From positions 1-28,651 of the forward strand of contig DATGMB010000278.1 of the NCBI GenBank assembly GCA_035293845.1: a DNA stretch of 28,651 bases, given 5' to 3'. Positions 17,701 to 26,057 of the stretch are shown in pieces (the stretch's first letter is position 1; each line of letters opens with the position of its first letter). The translations under genes were made by a program, and so were the position numbers. The notes beneath the pieces are model-generated. The model had not been told where the DNA came from, did no database searches, and saw nothing but the letters and a program-made list of their open reading frames with translations. The stretch comes from DATGMB01 sp035293845 (lineage in GTDB: Bacteria > Acidobacteriota > Terriglobia > Bryobacterales > Bryobacteraceae).

Positions 17701-18188
17701 ATCGATTGCAAGTTCCGCCCGAGGTTCGGCAGGTTGTTCACCTCGTGAGCGCTGAAGGTCTGAGCGACATCGGAACGGTCGGACTGGAGCAACGGCGCGG
17801 CCGCGGTGACCTCGACTTCGGTGGCGACATCTCCGACTTTAAGGGTGACATCGTAGCGCGCGGCTTCGTCGACATGGACCCGAATCTCGTCCGACTTGAC
17901 ACGCTGGAACCCCTTAGCCTCGATTTCTACGGTGTAAGTATCCGGGATCAACTGGCCCTTGCTGTAGGCGCCGGCTTCGTTGGTCGAGACTTGAAATGTT
18001 GTGCCTTTATTCACATCCGTGACGGTGACGCGCGCGTTCGCCACCGCCGATCCTGAAGGGTCGGTTACGGTGCCAAAGATACTGCCGAACACCTGCTGCG
18101 CGTAGACCGGGCCTCCGAGGAGCAACAGACCAAAGAGTGCGGGCATGATGGCCGCGCCGAAGCGCATTGCGCGAGTTTTGTAGTGCAT
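14775..18188 (-). pseudogene. Oar-like TonB-dependent receptor with in-frame TAG at codon 936
   Basis: Receptor frame of 1138 codons from ATG 18188 (GGAGGAG 4-10 bases upstream) to TAA 14775. Signal peptide 1-30 (FGAAIMPALFGLLLLGGPVYA), carboxypeptidase-regulatory-like domain (FGSIFGTVTDPSGSAVANAR), plug (NNLPNLGRNLQSMELLNPGT, QFGGSIAGPIKKDKLFYFAD), then barrel. At 15381-15383 a TAG follows SNYYFL; the same frame continues DRAAGAGYSGLLPRSQ and 201 residues in all to the normal C-terminal ATMRF. YYFLYDR is the expected sequence there, so TAC/TAT to TAG would explain it. A product ending at codon 935 would lack the last barrel strands and the C-terminal Phe signal, so is unlikely to assemble. 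Sequencing error or readthrough are alternatives. Confidence 0.85.
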
Positions 18189-18466
18189 CCCTCTCCTCCG
18201 CTACTGGCATTTGCGGCCGCCGGCAGTCCGGCGCCGTGGATCTTTGAGGGATTGTATGTGTCCCGGTGGCGGAATGGTAGTGAAAAACCGAGGCAGGCAG
18301 GGCACGGCCGCGTTAACAACGCCTACGCACGGCCAGCTAGCCCGTTTTCAACTAGATAGAAGCAGCCGGCGATAGCACTAAGGCGTGTGTTAAGGGCGAT
18401 GTAACAGACGGTTGCGGTCGAGAAAAGTACATCTCTCCTCAGGATAGCCGCAAACGAACGTAGAAA
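18189..18466 (-). promoter_or_regulatory. 278-bp gap holding the probable promoter of the TonB receptor gene
   Basis: No gene is seen. On the minus strand a -10-like TACAAT lies at 18251-18256, about 62 bases before the receptor ATG, with no good -35. A GCCGG-CAGT-CCGGC hairpin (18219-18232) lies between it and the ribosome site. The winged-helix regulator encoded just upstream may act here; that is inference from position. Confidence 0.35.
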
Positions 18467-19744
18467 TTACGAAGAACGCCGCTTGTGAAACGCGACCAGA
18501 TTGGAGTGGACGGGGACGCCGCCCTTGATCTGGACATCCAGCACGGCCTCGAAGAAGGGACGGACTCCGCCGTTGGTGGCGCCCATCCGATGGAGGAGTT
18601 CCCGGACGGTATCTTCGCGGCAAACGAATTCCGCGGCTCCCTGGGTGCCGAGAGTGGAGGTTCCGGCCAGGATCAGCGCCCAGCGCGCAGGATTGAGTCC
18701 GGGGACGAGCGCGATGACGGCGAAGTCCTCGGTCAGCGGGAAGCCGCTGGGTACATATTGCGGCGGCTCGCCGGGGCGTGGCTGCCGGTTGACCAACACC
18801 CCCTCGCCACGCCGGACGCCATCCTCCATGATTTTGAACTCGAAGTCCTGAAGGCCCGGAACATCGCGCAGCGTGAGGTTCTCCAAAGGTGAGCCGACGT
18901 ACACCACATCGTTGTTCTGAACATCATCGAGCGAGAGCAGGCCGCCGCGCTTCACCCGCATGGAGCGGTTGAGGCGCACGAAGGCATGATCGAGAGCATG
19001 GATTCCGAGGACTTCGCCGATTCCGGTGTAAAGGTCCAGGACTTCGCGGCCCGAATCACGCGAAGGCACGAGGTACCGCATGCCGGTAGAGGGGCGGCCG
19101 ACGAAGGTAGCGTTGCTGAACACAACCCAAGGCTCGCTGGATCCCTCGAGCAACATACCCCAGAATTGCCTGAGGTAACGATTCTCGATCACGGGCGCCG
19201 CAGGAGCGCTGCGTCGTCCGGCGTGCTCCAGCAGCAGGGCGGCGGCGAGGAGCATCGCCACTACGGTCATGGCGGTGAACCCCACCGCGAGCAGGCGCGT
19301 AGTTGTGACCCCGGGAAAACGGCGCCGGGTGGACGGCGAAACGTGCGGCTCTTGCAAACCGGCGGGTTCCCAGACCGCGCGGGGCGGTTTACTCGCGGGA
19401 GGGTGGAACGCTACGCCGTAGGTTCCCTTCGGGAGTTCGACCACCATCGGATCGCCCGAACCCGGACCGCTGTAGTAATCGATGAGCCGTGCGCGGAGCC
19501 GGGCCACATTGACGCGCACCGTGGAATCGATCCGTGGGTCGAAGCCATCGGAGCGGCCGAAGACTTCAGCGGCGATCTCGTGCTCGCGAATTGTGGCGCC
19601 CGGATCGGCCACCGTCCGGTTCGCCAGATACCGCAACAGGCGGCACAGCGATTCGGAGCTGTGGAATGCGGGGCTTTCTACAATTCTATCGATCTCCAGC
19701 AGGCGCGGATCAACGTAGGCCGCGCTCAACCCTCGGGCACTCAT
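18467..19744 (-). CDS. Winged-helix DNA-binding protein with one transmembrane helix
   Basis: 425 residues from ATG 19744 (a TTG at 19750 is an in-frame alternative). Residues about 15-115 form a winged-helix-like domain with the sequence pattern often found in Solibacter-type genomes (ESPAFHSSESLCRLLRYLAN, FDPRIDSTVRVNVARLRARL, ELPKGTYGVAF). A linker is followed by one membrane helix at about 150-173 and a C-terminal part of about 250 residues outside the membrane with no motif I know. This is the layout of ToxR/CadC-like one-component membrane regulators. It directly precedes the interrupted TonB receptor gene on the same strand and probably controls it. Confidence 0.8.
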   Translation of the reverse strand: MSARGLSAAYVDPRLLEIDRIVESPAFHSSESLCRLLRYLANRTVADPGATIREHEIAAEVFGRSDGFDPRIDSTVRVNVARLRARLIDYYSGPGSGDPMVVELPKGTYGVAFHPPASKPPRAVWEPAGLQEPHVSPSTRRRFPGVTTTRLLAVGFTAMTVVAMLLAAALLLEHAGRRSAPAAPVIENRYLRQFWGMLLEGSSEPWVVFSNATFVGRPSTGMRYLVPSRDSGREVLDLYTGIGEVLGIHALDHAFVRLNRSMRVKRGGLLSLDDVQNNDVVYVGSPLENLTLRDVPGLQDFEFKIMEDGVRRGEGVLVNRQPRPGEPPQYVPSGFPLTEDFAVIALVPGLNPARWALILAGTSTLGTQGAAEFVCREDTVRELLHRMGATNGGVRPFFEAVLDVQIKGGVPVHSNLVAFHKRRSS

Positions 19745-19834
19745 TGCCAAAGCAGTCTATCGCTCCGGGTAAAGCAATGCAATACCGGAAGCCGGTGGAA
19801 AATCGGCGAGCTGCCGGGCAAGCGGAGCCTTCCC

Positions 19835-20695
19835 CTACGGCTCGCCCTTGAGTTCCTTCCAGCGCGCGAATTCCCTGCCCGCCTCTTCCGATTTGCCCTC
19901 CTGCTGCAAGGCCTGTGCGAGGAGGTAGTGCGCCGAGAGGTTCTGGGGATCGAGGCGGAGCGCGTGGCGGAGCACGCCTTCCGCGTTGGCGAATTCCTTT
20001 TGCTTGAGATATGCTTTGCCGAGCAGAATGTACGGCCCGCTGTAGTTCGGATTGAGCCAGACGGAACGCTCGAGCGGCGCAATGGCCTCCTGCCACTGTT
20101 CCTTGCGCCCGTAGGCATCGCCCAGGCGGTAGTAGGCCATGGCATAGCCGGGATTGAGGGCAATCTCCTTTTGCAGTTCGGCCGCCGCGACGTCAAAATC
20201 GCCGTGGAAGAGGGCCACTTCGCCGAGGAGGAAATGGGCCTCCGGGATACGAGAATCCAGTTCCAGGGCGGCGCGCGCCTGCGCGGCGGCGTCGTCATCC
20301 ATTTCCTGGCGCATCATCATGCGCGCCGTGGCAAGATGGGCGGCCGCGGACTTGGGGTCCACCTGGAAAAGCTGGGCGTATGCCGCTAGCGCGCGGTCCG
20401 CGCGCCGGGTGAGCAGGCAGGCATTGCCGAGCATATAAGCGGCCTCGACCGGAGCGCCTTTGACCGCGGCCGCTTTTTCCAGCCAGGGGATCGATTCGCC
20501 GTACTTGCCCTGAAGATAGAGGCTCTGGCCCAACAGCAGGACGGACTCGCCATACTCAGGCGTGCCGGGACGCTCCGTCTTCAGCACGGCCTCGAACTGC
20601 GCGGCGGCATCGGCTAGACGATGCTGGCGATAGGCGTCGAGCGCCGATTGATGTGTGGCTGCGAGTTGCAGCAGCAATCCCAGAGCAGGCCACAT
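19835..20695 (-). CDS. TPR-repeat protein (minus strand of a divergent pair)
   Basis: 286 residues from ATG 20695. Longer readings to 21832 run antisense through the neighbouring TPR gene and are rejected. A short hydrophobic N-terminus (MWPALGLLLQLAATHQ) may be a signal peptide. The rest is tandem tetratricopeptide repeats, with helix pairs such as AYRQHRLADAAAQFEAVLKT, YSGPYILLGKAYLKQKEFAN and SAHYLLAQALQQEGKSEEAG. These scaffolds bind partner proteins; no enzyme motif is seen. A TATACT box ends 6 bases before the ATG and there is no Shine-Dalgarno site, so the mRNA is probably leaderless. The winged-helix regulator follows 90 bp downstream on the same strand. Confidence 0.85.
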   Translation of the reverse strand: MWPALGLLLQLAATHQSALDAYRQHRLADAAAQFEAVLKTERPGTPEYGESVLLLGQSLYLQGKYGESIPWLEKAAAVKGAPVEAAYMLGNACLLTRRADRALAAYAQLFQVDPKSAAAHLATARMMMRQEMDDDAAAQARAALELDSRIPEAHFLLGEVALFHGDFDVAAAELQKEIALNPGYAMAYYRLGDAYGRKEQWQEAIAPLERSVWLNPNYSGPYILLGKAYLKQKEFANAEGVLRHALRLDPQNLSAHYLLAQALQQEGKSEEAGREFARWKELKGEP

Positions 20696-20725
20696 AGCGA
20701 GAGTATATTGCAGTAGAATAGCGCC
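20696..20725. promoter_or_regulatory. 30-bp divergent promoter region giving two leaderless mRNAs
   Basis: The gap holds TATACT on the minus strand (20702-20707) and TAGAAT on the plus strand (20714-20719). Each ends exactly 6 bases before its start codon (ATG 20695 and GTG 20726), placing transcription starts at the start codons. No Shine-Dalgarno sequence is present on either side. The -35 regions would fall in the opposite gene and are weak. Confidence 0.5.
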
Positions 20726-21940
20726 GTGCATCGGTCCTGGGTCCCCGTGGTCGCGCTTTCGGTAGCGGCGTGCGCCGCGGCGAGCCTTGCGGAAATTGAG
20801 GCTCGCGCGAACGCGCTGAAAGCGAAGGGAGACGCGGCGGGCGCGCTCGGGCTCTTCCAGGAGGCCGCGCGGCTCAATCCGCGCTCGCCGCGGTACGAAG
20901 ACGAGATCGGGTTTCTGCTGGCCGTGCTGGGCCGCCGCCAGGAAGCGATCACGCATTTCGAGCACGCCATCGGCCTGGACGCGCACTATGCGCCCGCGCA
21001 GTTTCATCTGGGAGCCGCCTACTTCCTGGAGCACGACATCGCGAATAGCATTCCGCACCTGCAGAGCGCGGCGGCGCTGGATCCGGAGAATGCGGCATAT
21101 CAATCCAAGTTCGGGCAGGCGCTCGAAGCGGCGGGACAGCATGCGACCGCCGCGGCGCACCTGAAGGCGGCGCTGGCGCGGCAACCGGCCGATGGCGTCA
21201 CATGGCAGAACCTGGGTGCGGCGCTGGAAAATTCCGGCGACCCGGAAGGCGCCGCGGCGGCGTACCGGCACGCGGCGGAGCTCCAGCCGGCGAATCTCGA
21301 ACTGCGGAATATGCTGGGCCTGGCGCTGGTAAAGGCGCGGCGCGCCGACGAGGGCATCGCCGAGTTCCAGAAGGTGCTGGCGGCAGCTCCGCAGAATGTT
21401 ACGGCACGCTTCAATATGGGGTACGCGTTCCTGAAAAAGGACGAACTGGACCGCGCGATCGCGGAGTTCCGCACCGCCATTGCGCTCGATCCGAACCATG
21501 CCGCGGCGCATTACAACCTCGGCGTGGCCTTGAAGAACAAGGACGAGATCGACGCCGCGAAGAAGGAACTGGCTCGCGCGCTGGAGCTCGATCCGCGAAT
21601 GGCCGAGGCGCACTACATGATCGGGATCGCCTGCTGGCAAACCGGCGATTTCGAACAGGTGGCGAAGGAGATGCGCGCTGCGATCGGGCTGCGGCCGGAT
21701 TACGCCGAGGCCTATTTCATGCTGGGGACGGCATCGAAGCAGGCGGGCGACCTGGAGGGCGCCGAGGAGGCGCTGCGGATGGCGATCCGGCTGGATCCAG
21801 ACAATCCGGGGCCGTACAACACGCTGGGGCAACTGCTGCGTCAGAAGGGGGAAGTCGAGGAGAGCCGGCGGTGGTTCGCGGAGGGAGCGCGTGTCAAAGC
21901 GGCGCGCGAGGCGAAGCTGGGAACCATGCTGAAGAAATAG
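20726..21940 (+). CDS. TPR-repeat protein, probable lipoprotein or secreted
   Basis: 404 residues from GTG 20726. The N-terminus MHRSWVPVVALSVAACAA is a signal sequence with a lipobox-like VAAC (Cys16). About ten 34-residue TPR units follow, with repeated ALDPxxAxAHYNLGVAL-type helices (e.g. NVTARFNMGYAFLKKDELDR and NPGPYNTLGQLLRQKGEVEE). It probably works as a periplasmic protein-binding scaffold; partner unknown. The protein resembles its divergent neighbour in fold. It is convergent with the FG-GAP gene, whose stop is 39 bp away. Confidence 0.88.
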   Translation: MHRSWVPVVALSVAACAAASLAEIEARANALKAKGDAAGALGLFQEAARLNPRSPRYEDEIGFLLAVLGRRQEAITHFEHAIGLDAHYAPAQFHLGAAYFLEHDIANSIPHLQSAAALDPENAAYQSKFGQALEAAGQHATAAAHLKAALARQPADGVTWQNLGAALENSGDPEGAAAAYRHAAELQPANLELRNMLGLALVKARRADEGIAEFQKVLAAAPQNVTARFNMGYAFLKKDELDRAIAEFRTAIALDPNHAAAHYNLGVALKNKDEIDAAKKELARALELDPRMAEAHYMIGIACWQTGDFEQVAKEMRAAIGLRPDYAEAYFMLGTASKQAGDLEGAEEALRMAIRLDPDNPGPYNTLGQLLRQKGEVEESRRWFAEGARVKAAREAKLGTMLKK

Positions 21941-21979
21941 GAGAACAGCGCTGCGGATAGCTGCGGTGATGCCACCGCA

Positions 21980-23725
21980 CTAACGGGGCCGGAATCGGTC
22001 GCTCCGCACGATGCCCGCGCCTTCGCGAACCACCACCAGACGGTCGGCGCGCACGTTGCGCAGGATTTCGCGGGCGCCGGATGGCCAGCGGATTTCGAGG
22101 TCGGCGGATTCGGCTGCGCCCAGCCCGAAGTGCAGGCGGGAGTCGTTGACGGAATAGAAACTGGCCTGGCTCTGGATTTCCTGCGCCTGTATTTTCCCCC
22201 CGAAATGCGCAGTGACGCGGGCGCCGATCGCGCTCCGGTTGGATTTCACGCCTTCCAGCTTGACCTTGAGCCAATGCCCGCCGCCGGTAACGTCGTTGCG
22301 CAGCAGGGACGGCGGCTCATTGAGGTTGACAATGAGGATATCGACGTCGCCGTCGTTATCGAAATCCCCGAAAGCACAGCCGCGGCTGCAATGGGGCGCG
22401 GCGATGCCAGGGCCCGCGGTCTCGATCAACTCCTCGAAGCGGCCGCCTCCGAGATTGCGGAAGATGACGCGCGGGGTGGCCAGCGGGTACTCGGGCAGGC
22501 GCTGCGCCACCTCCGGATAGACACTGCCGGTGACGTAGAAGAGATCGGGATTGCCGTCATTGTCGAGATCCACAATGCCGGCGCCCCACCCGACGAAGCG
22601 GGTTTCGACGCCGAGGCCGGCGGAGTTGGTGACGTCCTCGAAGCCGCCTTTGCCATTGTTGCGATACAGAATATTGGTGTCATCGGCAAAGTGCGTCTTG
22701 AAGATATCGAGGCTCCCATCGAGGTTGTAATCGGCGATGGCGACGCCCATGCCGGCCTGCTCGTTGCCGTCCTCGTTGACGGCGACACCGGACTCGAGGC
22801 CCACATCGGTGAACGTGCCGTTCCGGTTATTGCGGAGGAGCATGCTGGGCGTCGAGTCGCAGGCGACGTATAGATCCGGCCAGCCGTCGGAATCCAGGTC
22901 GGCGGCGACCGCTGTCATCATGTAGCCCTTCAGGTGTTCGAGACCGGCTTCCCGTGTGACCTCGCGGAACGTGCCATCGCCATGATTGTGGTAGAGAGCC
23001 GGAGAGCCCGGCGGCAGCCCGCGCGGGCCGCAGTTGACCGGCACGCCCTTCCAGTCGCAGAAGGCGTTGGCGCCGGGCCGGGGCGCCGAATCCGTACTGA
23101 ATTCGAGGTAATTGGCGATGAACAGGTCGAGGCGGCCGTCGCGGTCGTAATCGAGGAAGGCGCAGCCGGACCCCCAATGCGTGCCCTCGCGGAGCAGGCC
23201 GGCCTCGCGGGTTACATCCGTGAACGTGCCGTCACCGTTATTGCGGTAGAGGATGTTCTGCCCCCAGCAGGTGATGAAGAGGTCCTCGAAGCCGTCGTTG
23301 TTGTAATCGCCGACCGTGACCGCAGAGGCCCAGCCGGTTCGGGCGAGGCCGGATTTGGCGCTGACGTCCGTGAACGTGCCATCGCGATTGTTCCGGTAGA
23401 GGCGGTTGGAGCCGCGGCGCGAGCCATCGAGCGTCGTGCCGGCGAGCAGGAAGATGTCGAGCCAGCCGTCGTTGTCGTAGTCCAGGAAGGCGGCGCCACA
23501 GCCGACGGTCTCAATGATGAACGACTTTCGGTCGATGCCGCCGTAGACAATAGGCTGTTTCAGGCCAGCCGCAGAGGCGACGTCCGTGAAGCGGGCGGCG
23601 AACGGCAGTCCGGAGGGCTTGCCGCGCGGCATTGGCGCAACGTTGCGGGTCGAAATACCCTGTGCACACAGTCGAGCCGCGGCCGTGCCGGCGAAGGCGA
23701 ACCAGTTGCGGCGGCTGAGTGCCAT
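21980..23725 (-). CDS. Tat-exported FG-GAP/VCBS repeat protein with ASPIC-UnbV domain
   Basis: 581 residues from ATG 23725; the longer reading to 23998 lies inside the upstream gene. N-terminal SRRNWFAFAGTAAA is Tat-like. Seven calcium-loop repeats of the form DxDxDGxxD are visible: DYDNDGWLD, DYNNDGFED, DYDRDGRLD, DLDSDGWPD, DYNLDGSLD, DLDNDGNPD, DFDNDGDVD. Most are followed by LYRNNGDGTFTDVT-type linkers, giving a beta-propeller. The C-terminal ASPIC/UnbV domain has RSAIGARVTAHFGGK and LHFGLGAAESADLEIRWPSG. Function is unknown beyond a secreted, calcium-bound propeller likely to bind ligands or carbohydrate. It follows the TIM-barrel gene by 11 bp, so they are co-transcribed. Confidence 0.93.
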   Translation of the reverse strand: MALSRRNWFAFAGTAAARLCAQGISTRNVAPMPRGKPSGLPFAARFTDVASAAGLKQPIVYGGIDRKSFIIETVGCGAAFLDYDNDGWLDIFLLAGTTLDGSRRGSNRLYRNNRDGTFTDVSAKSGLARTGWASAVTVGDYNNDGFEDLFITCWGQNILYRNNGDGTFTDVTREAGLLREGTHWGSGCAFLDYDRDGRLDLFIANYLEFSTDSAPRPGANAFCDWKGVPVNCGPRGLPPGSPALYHNHGDGTFREVTREAGLEHLKGYMMTAVAADLDSDGWPDLYVACDSTPSMLLRNNRNGTFTDVGLESGVAVNEDGNEQAGMGVAIADYNLDGSLDIFKTHFADDTNILYRNNGKGGFEDVTNSAGLGVETRFVGWGAGIVDLDNDGNPDLFYVTGSVYPEVAQRLPEYPLATPRVIFRNLGGGRFEELIETAGPGIAAPHCSRGCAFGDFDNDGDVDILIVNLNEPPSLLRNDVTGGGHWLKVKLEGVKSNRSAIGARVTAHFGGKIQAQEIQSQASFYSVNDSRLHFGLGAAESADLEIRWPSGAREILRNVRADRLVVVREGAGIVRSDRFRPR

Positions 23726-23736
23726 GGTAATCCCGT

Positions 23737-24603
23737 TCACGCGATCATCGCGCGCCGGACCTTTTCCAAAAACGCGGTAGGGTCGCCGGGGGCCAGCGAT
23801 TCGATCGGCAGAAAGCCGCGGTAGCCAGTCTTCTCGATGAGGGCACGAAGTCGCGGCAGGTCGATCGGCGTCTCCTTCTCGCCGTACCAGACGGTCTCCT
23901 TGATCTGCCAGGTGCACGCGTAGGGAATGAGGCGCGCGATCTCTTCGTAGGGATCGCCCTGGCGCAGGCTGCCGACGTCGAGAATCACGGAGAACCACTC
24001 GGAATTCACAGCCTTGATGACGCGGATCGTCTGCTCCGCGGTTTTCAGGAAATCATTGTGATGCTGCAGGCCGAGGATCACGCCGCGCGTTGCTGCATAA
24101 GCGGCGCATTCGCGGAACGCCGGGACCATGTATTCGAGCACCTGGTCGAAACTGCGGCCTTCGGGTGCGCGCGGGCCGGAGAAGACGCGCAGGACGGAGG
24201 CCCCGAACTTCTGAGCGGCGTCAATCCACGCCTTGACCATGGCGATATCGCGCCGGCGCGCCGGTTCATCGCCGCCAGCGAAATCGTTGCGTACACCGCT
24301 GCCGCTGATCGTGACGCCGTTCAAGAATGCGCGGCGCTTGATGCCGTAGAGAAAATCGTCGGACGGTACGGCCGGATAGCCGGGGAAGTAGTAGCCGGTG
24401 AGGTCGACGCCATCGATGTTGTGGGCGGCGCAGTAATCGAGGACGTCGGCGAGTTTCATGGTACCGGCCATCAGCGGCCGGTTGAAGGAATAGGCGTTGA
24501 GGCCGAGGCGGAGGTGAGTGCCGGCGGGACGGCGGATCTGAGCCTCAAGCGGAAGCGCGGCGGCGACGCCGGCAGAGAGGGCCATGAACGAGCGGCGGTC
24601 CAT
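23737..24603 (-). CDS. Tat-exported xylose-isomerase-like TIM-barrel protein
   Basis: 288 residues from ATG 24603. A Tat signal (MDRRSFMALSAGVAAALPLE) precedes a sugar phosphate isomerase/epimerase fold of the AP-endonuclease-2 type: RLGLNAYSFNR, YCAAHNIDGVDLTGYYFPGY, GLQHHNDFLKT, SVILDVGSLRQGDPYEEIA and a C-terminal GYRGFLPIESLAPGDP. Conserved acidic and His residues for a divalent metal are plausible (Asp in ILDVG, Glu in LPIES), but the substrate is unknown. It is divergent from a Tat Gfo/Idh/MocA gene across 102 bp, a pairing common for sugar or inositol derivative breakdown. TAGAAT, with an upstream TG, ends 6 bases before the ATG and no Shine-Dalgarno site is seen. Confidence 0.9.
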   Translation of the reverse strand: MDRRSFMALSAGVAAALPLEAQIRRPAGTHLRLGLNAYSFNRPLMAGTMKLADVLDYCAAHNIDGVDLTGYYFPGYPAVPSDDFLYGIKRRAFLNGVTISGSGVRNDFAGGDEPARRRDIAMVKAWIDAAQKFGASVLRVFSGPRAPEGRSFDQVLEYMVPAFRECAAYAATRGVILGLQHHNDFLKTAEQTIRVIKAVNSEWFSVILDVGSLRQGDPYEEIARLIPYACTWQIKETVWYGEKETPIDLPRLRALIEKTGYRGFLPIESLAPGDPTAFLEKVRRAMIA

Positions 24604-24705
24604 GCGGGCATTCTATCAGGGGATCAGATGTCATTCCGCCCGCAAGGTCGCGGCGAAGCAGGCGAAGCATAAGTCAGACCGACTCCTGATATACTGCCTC
24701 ACGGT
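24604..24705. promoter_or_regulatory. Divergent promoters with extended -10 boxes close to both start codons
   Basis: Minus strand: TGATAGAAT (24610-24618) ends 6 bases before ATG 24603. Plus strand: TGATATACT (24687-24695) ends 10 bases before ATG 24706. Both carry the TGn extension. Neither gene has a clear Shine-Dalgarno sequence, so leaders would be 0-4 bases. Confidence 0.5.
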
Positions 24706-26040
24706 ATGGACCGTCGTCAATTTCTCGCCGCGGGCGCGGCAGGGCTCGGGCTTTCGGCATTGTCTTACGGCGATCAGAAGACGCTGCGCGTCGGACTGAT
24801 CGGATGCGGGTGGTACGGGAAATCGGACCTGTTCCGGCTGATACAGGTGTCGCCGGTGGAGGTGGTGTCGCTATGCGACGTCGACCGCAACATGCTTTCC
24901 GCCGCGGCGGACATGGTGGCCACGCGGCAGAAATCGAAGAAACGGCCGCGGACTTATAGCGACTATCGCAAGATGCTCGCGGAAAAGGACCTCGACGCCG
25001 TGCTGATCGGCACGCCGGACCACTGGCACGCGCTGCCGATGATCGAAGCGTGCCGTTCCGGCATCGACGTGTTCTGCCAGAAGCCCATCAGCGTGGACGT
25101 GATGGAAGGCCATGCCATGCTCACCGCCGCCCGGAAATATGGGCGCGTGGTGCAGATTGGCACGCAGCGGCGCAGCACGCCGCATCTGGTCGACGCGCGC
25201 GAGAAGGTGGTGAAGGAGGGATTGCTCGGCAAGGTCGGGCTGGTCGAGATCTACTGCTATTACCACATGCGCAACGAAACCAACTTCCCGGACACGCCGC
25301 CGCCCGAATATCTCGATTACGAGATGTGGACCGGGCCCGCGCCGATGCGTCCGTTCAACCGCATCATGCACCCGCGCGGCTGGCGCGCCTTTATGGAATA
25401 CGGCAACGGCATCGTGGGGGACATGGCGATCCACATGTTCGACATGGTGCGGTGGATGATGGGGCTGGGATGGCCGAAGCGCATTTCGTCTTCGGGCGGA
25501 ATCCTGGTTTCAAAGGGGAGCAAGGCCAACATCACGGACACCCAGACCGCCACGTTCGAATACGACGACGTCAAGGTGATCTGGCAACACCGCACGTGGG
25601 GCGACTCGCCCGACCCGAAATACCAGTGGGGCGCGACGCTCTACGGCGATAAGGGCACACTCAAGGCCAGCGTCTACAGCTACGATTTCATTCCCGTGGG
25701 CAAGGGGCAGCCGATCCACCAGGACGTAGTTTACGAGCTCGATCAGTACCCGGAAGACAAGACGGAAAAAGACCTGGAAAAGCACTGCGCGCCGGCGATG
25801 CGGCATCACATGCAGAATTGGCTCGAGGCCATCGCCACGCGCGGACGCCCGGTGGCCGATATCGAGGAAGGCTACATTTCGACGGCGAGCTGCATCATGG
25901 CGAACCTATCGATGAAGCTGGGCCGCACGCTCGCCTGGGACCCGAAGACGAATCGCGTCATCGGCGACGAGGAGGCCAACCGCCTGCTGGCGAGGCCGTA
26001 TCGCGCGCCGTGGGTGCATCCGCGGCCGGAAAGCGTGTAA
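24706..26040 (+). CDS. Tat-exported Gfo/Idh/MocA-family oxidoreductase
   Basis: 444 residues. Tat signal MDRRQFLAAGAAGLGLSALS is followed by a Rossmann NAD(P) fold: LRVGLIGCGWYGKSDLF (GxGxxG-type loop), VVSLCDVDRN, AVLIGTPDHWHALPMIEACR. The catalytic motif usually EKP reads CQKP in VFCQKPISVDV, an E-to-Q variant. The C-terminal domain has NGIVGDMAIHMFDMVRWMM (the GDxxxHxxD motif with His) and AMRHHMQNWLEAIATRGRPV. It should oxidise or hydrolyse a sugar derivative with tightly bound nucleotide in the periplasm; substrate unknown. It is followed after 17 bp by a dihaem cytochrome, which could take its electrons; that is inference. Confidence 0.93.
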   Translation: MDRRQFLAAGAAGLGLSALSYGDQKTLRVGLIGCGWYGKSDLFRLIQVSPVEVVSLCDVDRNMLSAAADMVATRQKSKKRPRTYSDYRKMLAEKDLDAVLIGTPDHWHALPMIEACRSGIDVFCQKPISVDVMEGHAMLTAARKYGRVVQIGTQRRSTPHLVDAREKVVKEGLLGKVGLVEIYCYYHMRNETNFPDTPPPEYLDYEMWTGPAPMRPFNRIMHPRGWRAFMEYGNGIVGDMAIHMFDMVRWMMGLGWPKRISSSGGILVSKGSKANITDTQTATFEYDDVKVIWQHRTWGDSPDPKYQWGATLYGDKGTLKASVYSYDFIPVGKGQPIHQDVVYELDQYPEDKTEKDLEKHCAPAMRHHMQNWLEAIATRGRPVADIEEGYISTASCIMANLSMKLGRTLAWDPKTNRVIGDEEANRLLARPYRAPWVHPRPESV

Positions 26041-26057
26041 AGCGAGGAAGAGATCTT

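Noticed and set aside
16542..18056. A 504-codon plus-strand frame opposite the TonB receptor
   Set aside because: It is the complement of a clear receptor gene, lacks a family match and has shadow-frame composition.
19835..21832. A 665-codon minus-strand frame covering both TPR genes
   Set aside because: Its first 380 codons are antisense to the plus-strand TPR gene and Arg/Gly/Leu-rich; only the part from ATG 20695 is TPR-like.
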